NCBI RefSeq assembly: GCF_900142925.1
Contig: NZ_FRCN01000010.1
Span: 336,867-400,866, forward strand
Length of the DNA: 64,000 bases
Source: Chitinophaga sp. CF418
GTDB taxonomy: Bacteria; Bacteroidota; Bacteroidia; Chitinophagales; Chitinophagaceae
Reading direction: 5' to 3'
Below, one piece after another: positions 1-8,522 of the stretch. How positions within the stretch are numbered: position 1 is the stretch's first letter; each line of letters opens with the position of its first letter. Under the pieces are notes generated by a model. That model did not search any database. It worked only from the letters and a program-made list of their open reading frames with translations, and was not told the origin of the DNA. The translations under genes were made by a program, and so were the position numbers.

Positions 1-139
1 AGCCGTCTAATGCACCTGAATAATGGTATGGACCATTTCCATGGCGATGATGAGTGAATGTGATCCCTAAAGTACTGTAAAATCTTACCTGCTCTTCCTG
101 TCTGTCAGTTTTGATCACTACCAGATTTAAATGTATCAT
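1..139 (-). CDS. VOC-family (glyoxalase/bleomycin-resistance fold) protein, N-terminal part only
   Basis: Reading the minus strand from the ATG at 137-139 gives 46 codons with no stop before the window edge. The segment starts MIHLNLVVIKT and continues with FYSTLGITFT and GNGPYHYSGALDG, the first beta strand, helix and second strand typical of vicinal-oxygen-chelate proteins. These bind a metal and act in glyoxalase, dioxygenase or antibiotic-binding roles; the substrate cannot be told from the fragment. It is divergent from the hydrolase at 277. The rest of the gene lies left of the window. Confidence 0.6.
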   Translation of the reverse strand, partial: MIHLNLVVIKTDRQEEQVRFYSTLGITFTHHRHGNGPYHYSGALDG

Positions 140-276
140 TTTGCCTTGCTTCCAATTAAAGATATTCCTAAAGTAAAAAACTTATTCAGCATTACAAACT
201 ATCACTCTATAGCACTTAACTTTGGGATTGCGCTCTACATGATTCATCATAGTTATCAAGCGGTTAAAGCAACGTC

Positions 277-1122
277 ATGAAAAAATATAAGTTAGCCTTT
301 TCGATCATTGGCAGTATATCTCCACGGATAGCGGCCAAAACGTTCCTTCATTTTTTCAGCAAGCCTCCTAAAAGATCTTTTCGCCAGCATCATCTGACAC
401 TCAGGGAAGCTGCCACAGAAACAGATACGCCATTGACGGCATATGCCTTCAGCAAACAACAGATAAAGGTAAAAACCTATACCTGGGGCACGGGCGACAA
501 GAAGATCCTGTTATTGCATGGCTGGGGAGGTAGTGCACTTGATTTCAGCCATCTGATCAAAACACTTGTGGAGCATCATTACCAGGTCATTTCTTTTGAC
601 CAGCCGGCCCATGGATTTACGGGAGGCAAAAACAGTAACCTTATTCAGTGGATGCATGTGGTCACCGCCTTCCTGGATACCTATAAGGATCTCTATGCCA
701 TTATCGGGCATTCATTTGGTGGATTAGCGGCTACCCTCACCCTGGCAAGGGAAAAGGTACATATCCCTAAACTGATCATTATGACACCCTCTACTTCAGC
801 ACCCGTTATTTTTGACGACGCTTATAACATGCTGGGACTTAATGACAAAGTGCGGAAAGTAGTACCGGGCATCGTGCAGAATACACTAAAAGATGACCTG
901 ATGGACATGGATATGCATAAACACTTCAGATCCATAAAAGTGGACCACATGCTATTTATTTATGATGAAAATGATGAGGTCATCCCACCTGAGCGTTCTG
1001 AACTTTTTTTATCGCAACATCCTGAGGTAGAATCGTTTAAGATCAGCGGAGAAGGTCATTACCGTATTATCAGGGACCCGCAGGTACTGGCCAAAATACT
1101 CGCGTTCCTGGCCGCTCCATAA
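277..1122 (+). CDS. alpha/beta hydrolase
   Basis: 281 aa alpha/beta-hydrolase fold, probably an esterase or lipase-like enzyme of unknown substrate. Visible are the oxyanion-hole motif HGWGG at 81-85, the nucleophile elbow GHSFGG at 144-149 (Ser146), a likely acid Asp233 in DENDEVIPP, and His261 in EGHYR. About 60 residues precede the first core strand, including a short hydrophobic stretch near the N-terminus, which may be a membrane tether or cap; no clear signal peptidase site is seen. It stands alone upstream of the AhpD/ECF41 pair, separated from it by an ECF-type promoter candidate, so it is probably not part of that regulon. Confidence 0.85.
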   Translation: MKKYKLAFSIIGSISPRIAAKTFLHFFSKPPKRSFRQHHLTLREAATETDTPLTAYAFSKQQIKVKTYTWGTGDKKILLLHGWGGSALDFSHLIKTLVEHHYQVISFDQPAHGFTGGKNSNLIQWMHVVTAFLDTYKDLYAIIGHSFGGLAATLTLAREKVHIPKLIIMTPSTSAPVIFDDAYNMLGLNDKVRKVVPGIVQNTLKDDLMDMDMHKHFRSIKVDHMLFIYDENDEVIPPERSELFLSQHPEVESFKISGEGHYRIIRDPQVLAKILAFLAAP

Positions 1123-1138
1123 TTTTTTTTTAAAATCC

Positions 1139-1165
1139 TGTCACGTTTTTATTTCCTGACCTGTC
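1139..1165 (+). promoter_or_regulatory. candidate ECF41-type promoter
   Basis: TGTCACG (1139-1145), a 16-nt spacer, then TGTC (1162-1165), about 40 nt before the AhpD-like ATG. ECF41 sigma factors are known to recognise a TGTCACA / CGTC type promoter in front of their own carboxymuconolactone-decarboxylase partner gene. Position and spacing fit; the -10 part matches three of four bases. That the downstream sigma factor uses it is inference. Confidence 0.5.
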
Positions 1166-1207
1166 ATATTACCGTAAGCGATTTAATTACCTTTAAAAAC
1201 TACGAAT

Positions 1208-1669
1208 ATGACACAGAGAATTTCATTCCAGGAACTGCCTAAAGATCTATTTGCCGGATTATTTAAAACCGGTATGTATCTGCAAAACTGCGACATTGAC
1301 CAGAAACTGCTCGACCTGCTGTATTACCGTGCATCCCAGATCAATGGCTGTGCAATGTGCCTTGATATGCACTACAAAGAGGCTATTCATCACGGAGAAA
1401 CACATCAGCGGCTGCATGGCGTGATCGCATGGAGAGAAACACCTTATTTCGATGAAAAAGAACAGGCAGCACTGGCCTTTACAGAGGCGCTAACCAATGC
1501 CAATAAACAGGATATCAACGATGATATTTATGATGCCCTGACCGATCATTTTACCACTGATCAAATAGCTACGCTGGCCCTGGCAGTTGGAACTGTCAAT
1601 GTCTGGAACAGGCTTAACAAAACTTTCAGAACTGTACCAGGTCATTACCAGGTTGGCCAGTTCGCTTAA
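1208..1669 (+). CDS. carboxymuconolactone decarboxylase / AhpD-like protein
   Basis: 153 aa, all-helical AhpD-like fold. The signature CAMCLDMH gives Cys48, Cys51 and His55, the redox pair and proton-relay histidine of AhpD-type peroxidases, so a thiol-dependent peroxidase role is likely. It is followed 41 nt later by an ECF41 sigma factor on the same strand; AhpD-like proteins are the usual partners of ECF41 sigmas, and the candidate sigma target promoter lies just upstream. The natural substrate and the reductant are not evident. Confidence 0.88.
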   Translation: MTQRISFQELPKDLFAGLFKTGMYLQNCDIDQKLLDLLYYRASQINGCAMCLDMHYKEAIHHGETHQRLHGVIAWRETPYFDEKEQAALAFTEALTNANKQDINDDIYDALTDHFTTDQIATLALAVGTVNVWNRLNKTFRTVPGHYQVGQFA

Positions 1670-1710
1670 AAAACTATTCTTATTTTTAGCACCGATCATT
1701 CAATAGACAT

Positions 1711-2556
1711 ATGCTGCAAGATTATCAACACACGTTGTTCCCATACGCTTATAATATCCTCGGTTCTGTAGAAGATGCAAAGGATACGATACAGGATGTG
1801 CTGTCCAATTATATATCTACCCAGAGAGAAGGGATAGAAAATGAGAAAGCCTACCTGGTGCGCAGTGTCATTAATCAGTCGATCAATGCTAAAAACAAGC
1901 GTAAAACGGTCAATTATGAAGAGGTTTGGTTACCTGAACCTGTAGCGACAGGGGAAGAAGCGGATAAAGCGCTTCACCTCCGGGATATTGGTTCATATAC
2001 AATGCTTATACTGATGGAAGCACTCAACCCTAAAGAAAGGGCTGTATTTATACTGAAAGAAGGCTTCGGTTATTCTCATGAAGAGATAGCCGAAGTCCTT
2101 TCAGGTACTGTTGAACAATCCCGGAAACTGCTCAGCCGTGCAAAGGGAAAACTGGATGAGCATAAACAGGGATCAACACTCAGCAATAAAACTGTTTCTG
2201 CAGCTATACTCGATCAATACCTGCATGCCCTCCGTAAAGGCGATGTACAAAGACTGGAGAATCTGCTTTCACAGGATATTGTATTCTATGCAGATGGCGG
2301 CGGTAAAGTTAAATTGGTGAAGAAGTTCTGTAGCGGTTTACACGATGTATCCCAGCTGCTGACCTTTGTGTTCGATAAATATCAGAAGAATTTCACTTTC
2401 GAATTCACCCTGATCAATCACGAGCCGGCATTGCTGTTCTTCCTGGACGAAAAGCTGTACGGTTGTCAGGTATTCTCAATTTCTCCTGATGATAACAAAA
2501 TATTACGGATCTCTACCGTACTTGATCCGGATAAATTAAAGAATATAAGGAGATGA
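1711..2556 (+). CDS. ECF41-family RNA polymerase sigma factor with SnoaL-like C-terminus
   Basis: 281 aa. Residues 1-70 form sigma region 2 and about 95-150 sigma region 4 (NPKERAVFILKEGFGYSHEEIAEVL). The linker holds WLPEP (73-77), and the C-terminal NTF2/SnoaL-like domain (about 165-281) holds DGGGK (195-199) and a PDKL ending. These three motifs are diagnostic of ECF41, where the C-terminal domain controls activity in place of a separate anti-sigma factor. No anti-sigma gene is seen nearby, as expected. It probably drives its own AhpD-sigma operon from the promoter near 1140. The inducing signal is unknown. Confidence 0.9.
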   Translation: MLQDYQHTLFPYAYNILGSVEDAKDTIQDVLSNYISTQREGIENEKAYLVRSVINQSINAKNKRKTVNYEEVWLPEPVATGEEADKALHLRDIGSYTMLILMEALNPKERAVFILKEGFGYSHEEIAEVLSGTVEQSRKLLSRAKGKLDEHKQGSTLSNKTVSAAILDQYLHALRKGDVQRLENLLSQDIVFYADGGGKVKLVKKFCSGLHDVSQLLTFVFDKYQKNFTFEFTLINHEPALLFFLDEKLYGCQVFSISPDDNKILRISTVLDPDKLKNIRR

Positions 2557-2600
2557 TATATGAAGGGCAGCTATTCCGAAATAGCTGCCCTTCATATATC
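2555..2600. terminator. 21-bp perfect hairpin between convergent genes
   Basis: A perfect 21-bp inverted repeat (2555-2575 and 2580-2600) with a 4-nt loop overlaps the stop codon of the sigma factor and lies between it and the convergent yggS. There is no good T-tract, so it may act as a bidirectional terminator or mRNA 3' stabiliser. Confidence 0.65.
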
Positions 2601-2647
2601 ATGTAAAGGTGGTGATATTCATTCTGAAAAATTGGGTGATATTTTCT

Positions 2648-3325
2648 TTAGTAGCGGGCGCCAAACAACATGCTGCCGATGCGTACCATGGTACTACCCT
2701 CTTCCAGTGCGATCGTATAATCGCCACTCATGCCTGTTGATAATTCAGTGAGTGCATCCTGATCCGGGAAAAAACGGGATTTCAGGCTTTGCCTGAGTGT
2801 ATTCAGCTGGCGAAATTCATTCCTTACCTGCTCCATATTTTCAGTGTTGCTGGCCATCCCCATCAAACCGGCAATACGGATATTAGCAAGTTGAGATTCC
2901 TGCTGTTTGTATGTTTCCAGCAGTTGTTCCAGTTCTTCTTCACTGAGTCCGAATTTAGTTTCTTCTACGGCTATATGCACCTGCAAGAGGCAATGAATAG
3001 TGCGGCTATTTTTAGCTGCCTGTTTATTGATCTCTTCAAGCAATTTGAAGCTGTCTACCGCATGGATCATGGATACAAACGGGGCGATGTATTTTACTTT
3101 ATTGGACTGAAGATGCCCGATAAAATGCCACTGTATATCTGCCGGAAGGATCGGTTGCTTTTCCTGCAGTTCCTGTACATAATTCTCCCCGAAAATACGT
3201 TGCCCTGCATCATACAATGCCTGTATATCTGCCGGTGGTTTAATTTTGGAAACAGCTACCAGTTTGGCGTTATAAGGTTTCAGCTGTTCATTGATTTGCT
3301 GATAAGCAGGTAAATTGACTGACAT
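2648..3325 (-). CDS. yggS: YggS-family PLP-binding protein (PLP homeostasis)
   Basis: 225 aa, normal length for the YggS/PLPBP family, which binds pyridoxal 5'-phosphate without known catalytic turnover and keeps vitamin B6 and amino-acid pools in balance. Lys27 in VAVSKIKP is the expected Schiff-base lysine; FGENYVQE, WHFIGHLQSNK and the C-terminal LSTGMSGDY with VRIGSMLFGAR are family motifs. The -7-like TACTTTTG just before the ATG suggests a very short leader. It is followed 2.6 kb-wards by a strong hairpin. Confidence 0.92.
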   Translation of the reverse strand: MSVNLPAYQQINEQLKPYNAKLVAVSKIKPPADIQALYDAGQRIFGENYVQELQEKQPILPADIQWHFIGHLQSNKVKYIAPFVSMIHAVDSFKLLEEINKQAAKNSRTIHCLLQVHIAVEETKFGLSEEELEQLLETYKQQESQLANIRIAGLMGMASNTENMEQVRNEFRQLNTLRQSLKSRFFPDQDALTELSTGMSGDYTIALEEGSTMVRIGSMLFGARY

Positions 3326-3329
3326 GGTG

Positions 3330-3361
3330 CAAAAGTAGGGATTAATGGGATTAATCCCTAC
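3330..3361 (-). promoter_or_regulatory. yggS promoter element overlapped by a 12-bp inverted repeat
   Basis: On the minus strand TACTTTTG (3330-3337) matches the Bacteroidota -7 consensus TAnnTTTG and would start transcription almost at the yggS ATG. An inverted repeat of 12-bp arms and a 3-nt loop (3335-3361) overlaps it. It could be an operator, or a 3' hairpin of the upstream acyl-CoA dehydrogenase gene on the same strand. Confidence 0.35.
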
Positions 3362-3413
3362 CAGTGCAAATGGCGCTATAAGTTCACTTCTTCAAGGGGC
3401 ATATTCAGCGTTA

Positions 3414-4553
3414 TTAGCCCAATATCGCCCGCCCTATCACGATACGCTGCACTTCGCTTGTCCCTTCATAGATCTGGGTTATTTTGGCATCGCGCATCAG
3501 ACGTTCTACGTGGTATTCTTTTACATATCCGTAACCACCATGTACCTGTACGGCTTCTGTGGTAACCCACATCGCGGTTTCAGAGGCAAATACCTTCGCC
3601 ATTGAACCGCTGAGGGTATAATCCTGGTGCAGGTCTTTTTCCCGTGCTGCTTTGAGGCATAATAAACGGGATGCCTCTATACGGGTGGCCATATCTGCCA
3701 GTTTGAACTGGATGGCCTGGTGTTGACTGATCTCTTTTCCGAAGGCTTTTCTTTCCTTGGCGTATTTAACGGCCAGCTCATATGCGCCACTGGCAATGCC
3801 CAGTGCCTGAGAGGCTATACCGATACGTCCGCCGGCCAATGTTTTCATGGCAAATTTGAATCCAAAGCCGTCCTCTCCTATCCTGTTCTCCTTCGGTACT
3901 TTGACGTCCTGGAACATAATGCTGTGGGTATCGCTACCGCGGATGCCCATCTTATTCTCTTTAGCTCCCACCGTAATGCCGGGCGAGTTCTTTTCGACGA
4001 TCAGGGCGTTGATACCTTTACTGCCTTTCTCAGGATATGTCTGGGCGATCAACAGGTACACGCTGGCGCTGTTGCCATTGGTGATCCAGTTTTTGGTGCC
4101 GTTCACCAGGTAATAATCGCCTTTATCTTCTGCCTTTGTACGCTGAGAGGTAGCATCGGAACCGGCTTCCGGCTCGCTTAACAGGAAAGCTCCTGTGATC
4201 TCTCCTTTAGCCAGCGGCACCAGGTATTTCTGTTTCTGTTCTTCCGTACCATAAGTTTCCAGTCCCCAGCAAACCAGGGAGTTATTCACACTCATACATA
4301 CCGAAGTGGAAGCATCTATTTTGGAGATCTCTTCCATGGCCAGCACGTAGGACACGGTATCCAGTCCGGCGCCACCATATTTCGGGTCAACCATCATACC
4401 CAGGAAGCCCAGTTCTCCCAGTTTCCTGATCTGTTCTGCGGGATATTTCTGCTTTTCGTCTCGTTCTATTACGCCGGGGAGTAGTTCGTTCACGGCAAAA
4501 TCGCGTGCCGCTTTCTGTATCATGAGGTGTTCTTCAGTAAGTTGAAAATCCAT
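3414..4553 (-). CDS. acyl-CoA dehydrogenase
   Basis: 379 aa, the usual length for short/medium-chain acyl-CoA dehydrogenases, which introduce the alpha-beta double bond with FAD and pass electrons to ETF. The N-terminal helical domain (MDFQLTEEHLMIQKAARDFA) is followed by the FAD-contacting FLLSEPEAGSDA region and the C-terminal IYEGTSEVQRIVIGRAI, in which Glu363 is the expected catalytic base. It resembles butyryl-CoA dehydrogenases, but chain length cannot be fixed from sequence. A TAGATTTG -7 candidate lies at 4592-4599 on the minus strand. The enoyl-CoA hydratase at 22.7 kb could act next in the pathway but is not linked. Confidence 0.93.
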   Translation of the reverse strand: MDFQLTEEHLMIQKAARDFAVNELLPGVIERDEKQKYPAEQIRKLGELGFLGMMVDPKYGGAGLDTVSYVLAMEEISKIDASTSVCMSVNNSLVCWGLETYGTEEQKQKYLVPLAKGEITGAFLLSEPEAGSDATSQRTKAEDKGDYYLVNGTKNWITNGNSASVYLLIAQTYPEKGSKGINALIVEKNSPGITVGAKENKMGIRGSDTHSIMFQDVKVPKENRIGEDGFGFKFAMKTLAGGRIGIASQALGIASGAYELAVKYAKERKAFGKEISQHQAIQFKLADMATRIEASRLLCLKAAREKDLHQDYTLSGSMAKVFASETAMWVTTEAVQVHGGYGYVKEYHVERLMRDAKITQIYEGTSEVQRIVIGRAILG

Positions 4554-4805
4554 GGAATCTTTTTTTACTTGTTTTGGTACATAACTGTAACCAAATCTAT
4601 TTTTTAATACCCATGTAAAAAAATACCACCTCTAAAATTCATTGTTATCCATCATTCTTATCAAAACATTAAAGATTATTTGAAGATACAGCGTCCTTAT
4701 TGCAATTGTTTTATCGTTTATGGCAAGTGGATATACACCTCAATAGTAAGGGAGGAAAACGGTTCTGTTAAAATCCTGTAGCTTGTAGCAGGATAACTTT
4801 CTTTT

Positions 4806-5753
4806 ATGAAGAATATCAAGATCATTGAGGTTAAGTCGGAAATTGGGGCAGGCACACGTGGAGCCAGCCTGGGAGTAGAGGCTATTAAAATAGCTGCTCT
4901 GGACTTCATGAGCAATTTTTTTGTGCACTTCCCTACTGAGGCTATAGAAACAGAAAATAAGCTGCTTTTTGAACCCATAGAATCACCCTATGCCAAACGA
5001 ATCAAAGGAACACTAACACTATACGAAAGAATCAGTAAAAGTGTCTGTGAAACTGTGAAAACAAACTGGTTTCCGGTGGTGCTTTCCGGCGACCACAGTA
5101 CTGCGGGAGCTACTATTGCAGGCCTGAAAATGGCCCATCCCAAAGCTAAACTCGGGGCTATCTGGATCGATGCACATGCCGATCTGCATACCCCTTTCAC
5201 TACCCCTTCCGGCAACATGCATGGCATGCCGGTTGCGATATCTATTGGGGAAGATAACCTGGAATGTAAGGTGCATGACCTGGATGATAATACTATCAAA
5301 ACATGGGAAGCGCTGAAAAATATCGGGGGCATTTCGCCCAAGATACTGCCGGAGGATATCGTATTCATTTCCCTGCGGGACTATGAAAAAGAGGAAGAAC
5401 ACCTGATCAAGACCTATGGGATGAAGGTGATCTCTACCAATGAAGTACGCCGTAAAGGACCGGAACAAATCGCCCGTTCGGTATTCCGTTACCTCAGTGA
5501 CTGCGAATACATTTATGTTTCTTTTGATGTGGATAGCCTGGATGCATCCATTTCCAAGGGTACCGGTACCCCGGTTACCAATGGCTTAAGGGAACGTGAG
5601 GTGGAAGACCTGATTTCTAAATTCATGCAGCACCGTAAGATCTGCTGTTTTGAGATTACAGAGGTGAACCCTACCCTGGATAAAGAGAACCTGATGGCAG
5701 AAATAGCCTTTAATATATTACAACGTAGTGTGAATGTACTACTGCTGAACTAG
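4806..5753 (+). CDS. arginase / agmatinase family ureohydrolase, probably arginase
   Basis: 315 aa. It carries the full binuclear manganese site: His97 (GDHS), Asp122, His124, Asp126 (IDAHADLHTP), Asp241 and Asp243 (SFDVDSLDAS). GNMHGMP (His139) follows the second motif in arginase style, which favours arginine hydrolysis to ornithine and urea over agmatine. The final residues are slightly extended. It stands alone, is followed by an 84-bp palindrome, and is convergent with the glucosidase gene. Agmatinase or formimidoylglutamase activity is the alternative. Confidence 0.88.
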   Translation: MKNIKIIEVKSEIGAGTRGASLGVEAIKIAALDFMSNFFVHFPTEAIETENKLLFEPIESPYAKRIKGTLTLYERISKSVCETVKTNWFPVVLSGDHSTAGATIAGLKMAHPKAKLGAIWIDAHADLHTPFTTPSGNMHGMPVAISIGEDNLECKVHDLDDNTIKTWEALKNIGGISPKILPEDIVFISLRDYEKEEEHLIKTYGMKVISTNEVRRKGPEQIARSVFRYLSDCEYIYVSFDVDSLDASISKGTGTPVTNGLREREVEDLISKFMQHRKICCFEITEVNPTLDKENLMAEIAFNILQRSVNVLLLN

Positions 5754-5793
5754 AGCGTTGATTAGGACAAAATCCGTTCTGATCAGGTACAAG

Positions 5794-5877
5794 CTTCGTT
5801 CCTTCTATGTCTATCTTACGCTCATCTTACGTTCATGAACGTAAGATGAGCGTAAGATAGACATAGAAGGAACGAAG
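5794..5877. repeat. 84-bp perfect palindrome
   Basis: Two 42-bp arms meet at 5835/5836 with no loop and no mismatch. Each arm contains the octamer ATCTTACG twice, so the palindrome is itself made from a short repeat. It lies between the convergent arginase and glucosidase genes, where it could end transcription in both directions, but it is far longer than an ordinary terminator and has no T-tract. Confidence 0.9.
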
Positions 5878-5904
5878 TTATATACAGATCCAAAGGGCAA
5901 TATA

Positions 5905-8520
5905 TCAGGGATTATTCTTCATTTTGATCAGGTTAGCCACCAAACCGGTCCATCCGGTCTGATGAGAAGCGCCCAGGCCTTTCCCGTTTTCCCCATGGAA
6001 ATATTCAAAAAAGAGAATATTGTCTTTAAAGTGGGGATCATGCTGCAGCTTCTCATTATTGCCGAACACAGCCCTTCTGCCATTTTCGTCTTTCAGGAAG
6101 ATCTTCAGCAGGCGGCAGGCCAGCAAAGTACCTACTTCCTTCAGGGAATAGAACTTACCGCTACGGCTGGGGTATTCTATCCTGAAATCATCAGAATAGA
6201 AAAAGTGGAATTTCCGCAGGCTTTCTATCATCAGGAAATTCATCTGCATCCAGACAGGTCCCCGCCAATTGGAGTTGCCTCCATAGGTATAACTATCGCT
6301 TTCCCCCGGCAGGTATTTTACGCTCAGTTCCACTCCATCCTGACAAAAGGTGAAAGGACTATTTTCATCATAATTTTTGGAAAGGGAACGCACGCCATAG
6401 GGGCTCAGAAATTCTGTTTCATCCAGCATCCTGGAGAGCAATTTCTTCATACGGTGACCACGCAACAGGCTAAGCAGGTGTTTATTTCCCTTGCCTTCCT
6501 CATTCCAGCGGGAAACCAGTTGCGCAAGATCGGGCCGGTGACGCAGGAACCAGGACATTCTCTTTTCAAAAGCAGGGTTATTTTTCAGTGTTTCAGTCGA
6601 TATAACTTCCACCGCGAAGAGGGGTATCAGCCCCACCATGCTGCGCAAACGCAGCCGTTCCACCCTGTTGTCCGGCATACGGATCTGGTCGTAATAAAAT
6701 TGGTCCTTATCATCCCACAGGCCATGCTTGACATCCCCCATACTGGCCATGGCGCCGGCAATGTACAGGAAGTGTTCGAAGAACTTGGTAGCCATTCCGG
6801 TATACACTTTATTGTAGCTGGCCAGTTCCAGGGCAATATGCAGCATGTTCAGGGCATAAATGGCCATCCAGCTGGTGGCATCTGCCTGTTCCTGCCTGAC
6901 GCCACTGGGCAGCGGCATACTGCGGTCAAAGGCGCCCACGTTATCCAGTCCCAGGAAACCTCCTTCGAAGATGTTACTGCCATTGCTATCCTTACGATTC
7001 ACCCACCAGGTGAAGTTGATCATCAGCTTATGGAATACGGCCTCCAGGAACTCATAGTCCTTACGGCCTTTAATAGCAGCGTCCTGTTTAAAGATCCTGA
7101 AGGTAGCGCCGGCATGTACGGGAGGGTTGACATCGCCGAAAGCCCATTCATAGGCCGGAAATTCTCCGGAGGCATTCATATACCATTCCTCCGTCAGCAT
7201 CAGTAACTGCTGTTTGGCAAAGTCAGGATCCACCATGGCAAGTGTAACGCAATGGAAGGCCAGGTCCCAGGCGGCGTACCAGGGGAATTCCCATTTGTCG
7301 GGTACGGAGATAATGTCTTCGTTGTTCAGTTGCTTCCAGTTCTTATTACGGCCGTTCAACCTTTCGGAGGGGGGCGGCGGGTTCGCAGGATCTCCATCCA
7401 GCCATTGCTGTACCTTGTAGGAATAGAATTGCTTATTCCACAGCATACCGCTCAGTGCCTGGCGCTGTACCAGTCTCTCGTCTTCGTCTTTGATGGTAGA
7501 CTGGATATCGGCGTAGAACTCATCTGCTTCCGCCAGGCGTGTCTGGAAAAGCGTGTCAAAGTCTGCAAAAGGGCTGGCCGCCTGTTTGTCCGACAAACGT
7601 AAACGTACAGTGGCAGATCCTTTGGCGGGTATGGATAATTTATAATGTACGGCGGCTTTGGTGCCTTTCCTTTCAGGATTGACAGTATCGGCGCCATAGG
7701 CAATATGGTCGTGGATACCATCTTTCGGATAGGGCGTGTTGCCGTTTACATTGTACAGGCGGGTGTAATTGGTCTCATTTTCACAGCATAACAGCTGTCC
7801 GTCCCCTTCCTGGTAAAGGTATTGTACGGCCACCTTTTCATGACAAATGCGGATGGCGCGATCATCTTCCGCCCACAGGGCCGGCTTATAATCGTGACGG
7901 CCCCATGCCCAGGTATTACGGAACCAGACAGTGGGCGCCAGGTGCAGGTCTGCAGCTTCGTTCCCCCTGTTATGCACAGTGATTTTCACCAGGATATCAT
8001 CTGTACCGGCTTTGGCATATTCAACGAATACATCGAAGTATTTATCATCATTAAACAGACCGGTATCGATTATTTCAAACTCCTCTTCATGCTTCCCCCT
8101 GCGGGCATTCTCTTCTATCAGCCATTGATAGGGAAAAGCCTGCTGCGGGTATTTATACAGCATTTTCATATAGGAATGCGTAGGCGTGGCATCGAGGTAG
8201 TAGTATAGCTCTTTTACATCTTCTCCGTGATTGCCCTGTGCGTTGGTGAGGCCGAAGAGGCGTTCTTTCATGATAGGATCTTTCCCATTCCACAGGCCCA
8301 GGGAGAAGCATAATAACTGTTTATCGTCGGAGATACCGGCTATACCGTCTTCCCCCCATCTCCAGGCCCTGCTGCGGGCCATATCGTGGGTGGTATAGTC
8401 CCAGGCACTGCCATCGGCGCTATAATCCTCCCTGACAGTTCCCCATTGCCTGTCACTCACATAAGATCCCCATTTCTTCCATCCGTTCTGTTGTAATCTT
8501 TGTTGTTCTTTAGTCATCAT
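5905..8520 (-). CDS. GH63-like (MGH1-type) glucosidase
   Basis: About 871 aa from the preferred start; a longer form from 8553 would overlap the upstream gene by 31 nt, while the ATG at 8520 sits 2 nt after that gene's stop. The protein resembles bacterial members of the GH63/MGH1 (alpha/alpha)6-barrel group: WGTVREDYSADGSAWDY near the N-terminus, a beta-rich middle domain, then the barrel with WEFPWYAAWDLAFHC, FEGGFLGLDNVGAFDRS and GGNSNWRGPVWMQMNFL. These enzymes release glucose or related sugars from alpha-linked substrates with inversion. No signal peptide is visible, so it is probably cytoplasmic. It likely forms an operon with the DUF3810 gene. Confidence 0.85.
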   Translation of the reverse strand: MMTKEQQRLQQNGWKKWGSYVSDRQWGTVREDYSADGSAWDYTTHDMARSRAWRWGEDGIAGISDDKQLLCFSLGLWNGKDPIMKERLFGLTNAQGNHGEDVKELYYYLDATPTHSYMKMLYKYPQQAFPYQWLIEENARRGKHEEEFEIIDTGLFNDDKYFDVFVEYAKAGTDDILVKITVHNRGNEAADLHLAPTVWFRNTWAWGRHDYKPALWAEDDRAIRICHEKVAVQYLYQEGDGQLLCCENETNYTRLYNVNGNTPYPKDGIHDHIAYGADTVNPERKGTKAAVHYKLSIPAKGSATVRLRLSDKQAASPFADFDTLFQTRLAEADEFYADIQSTIKDEDERLVQRQALSGMLWNKQFYSYKVQQWLDGDPANPPPPSERLNGRNKNWKQLNNEDIISVPDKWEFPWYAAWDLAFHCVTLAMVDPDFAKQQLLMLTEEWYMNASGEFPAYEWAFGDVNPPVHAGATFRIFKQDAAIKGRKDYEFLEAVFHKLMINFTWWVNRKDSNGSNIFEGGFLGLDNVGAFDRSMPLPSGVRQEQADATSWMAIYALNMLHIALELASYNKVYTGMATKFFEHFLYIAGAMASMGDVKHGLWDDKDQFYYDQIRMPDNRVERLRLRSMVGLIPLFAVEVISTETLKNNPAFEKRMSWFLRHRPDLAQLVSRWNEEGKGNKHLLSLLRGHRMKKLLSRMLDETEFLSPYGVRSLSKNYDENSPFTFCQDGVELSVKYLPGESDSYTYGGNSNWRGPVWMQMNFLMIESLRKFHFFYSDDFRIEYPSRSGKFYSLKEVGTLLACRLLKIFLKDENGRRAVFGNNEKLQHDPHFKDNILFFEYFHGENGKGLGASHQTGWTGLVANLIKMKNNP

Positions 8521-8522
8521 AT

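Noticed and set aside
5962..7206. 414-codon plus-strand frame inside the glucosidase gene
   Set aside because: Antisense to a complete, well-supported enzyme; composition is that of a shadow frame.
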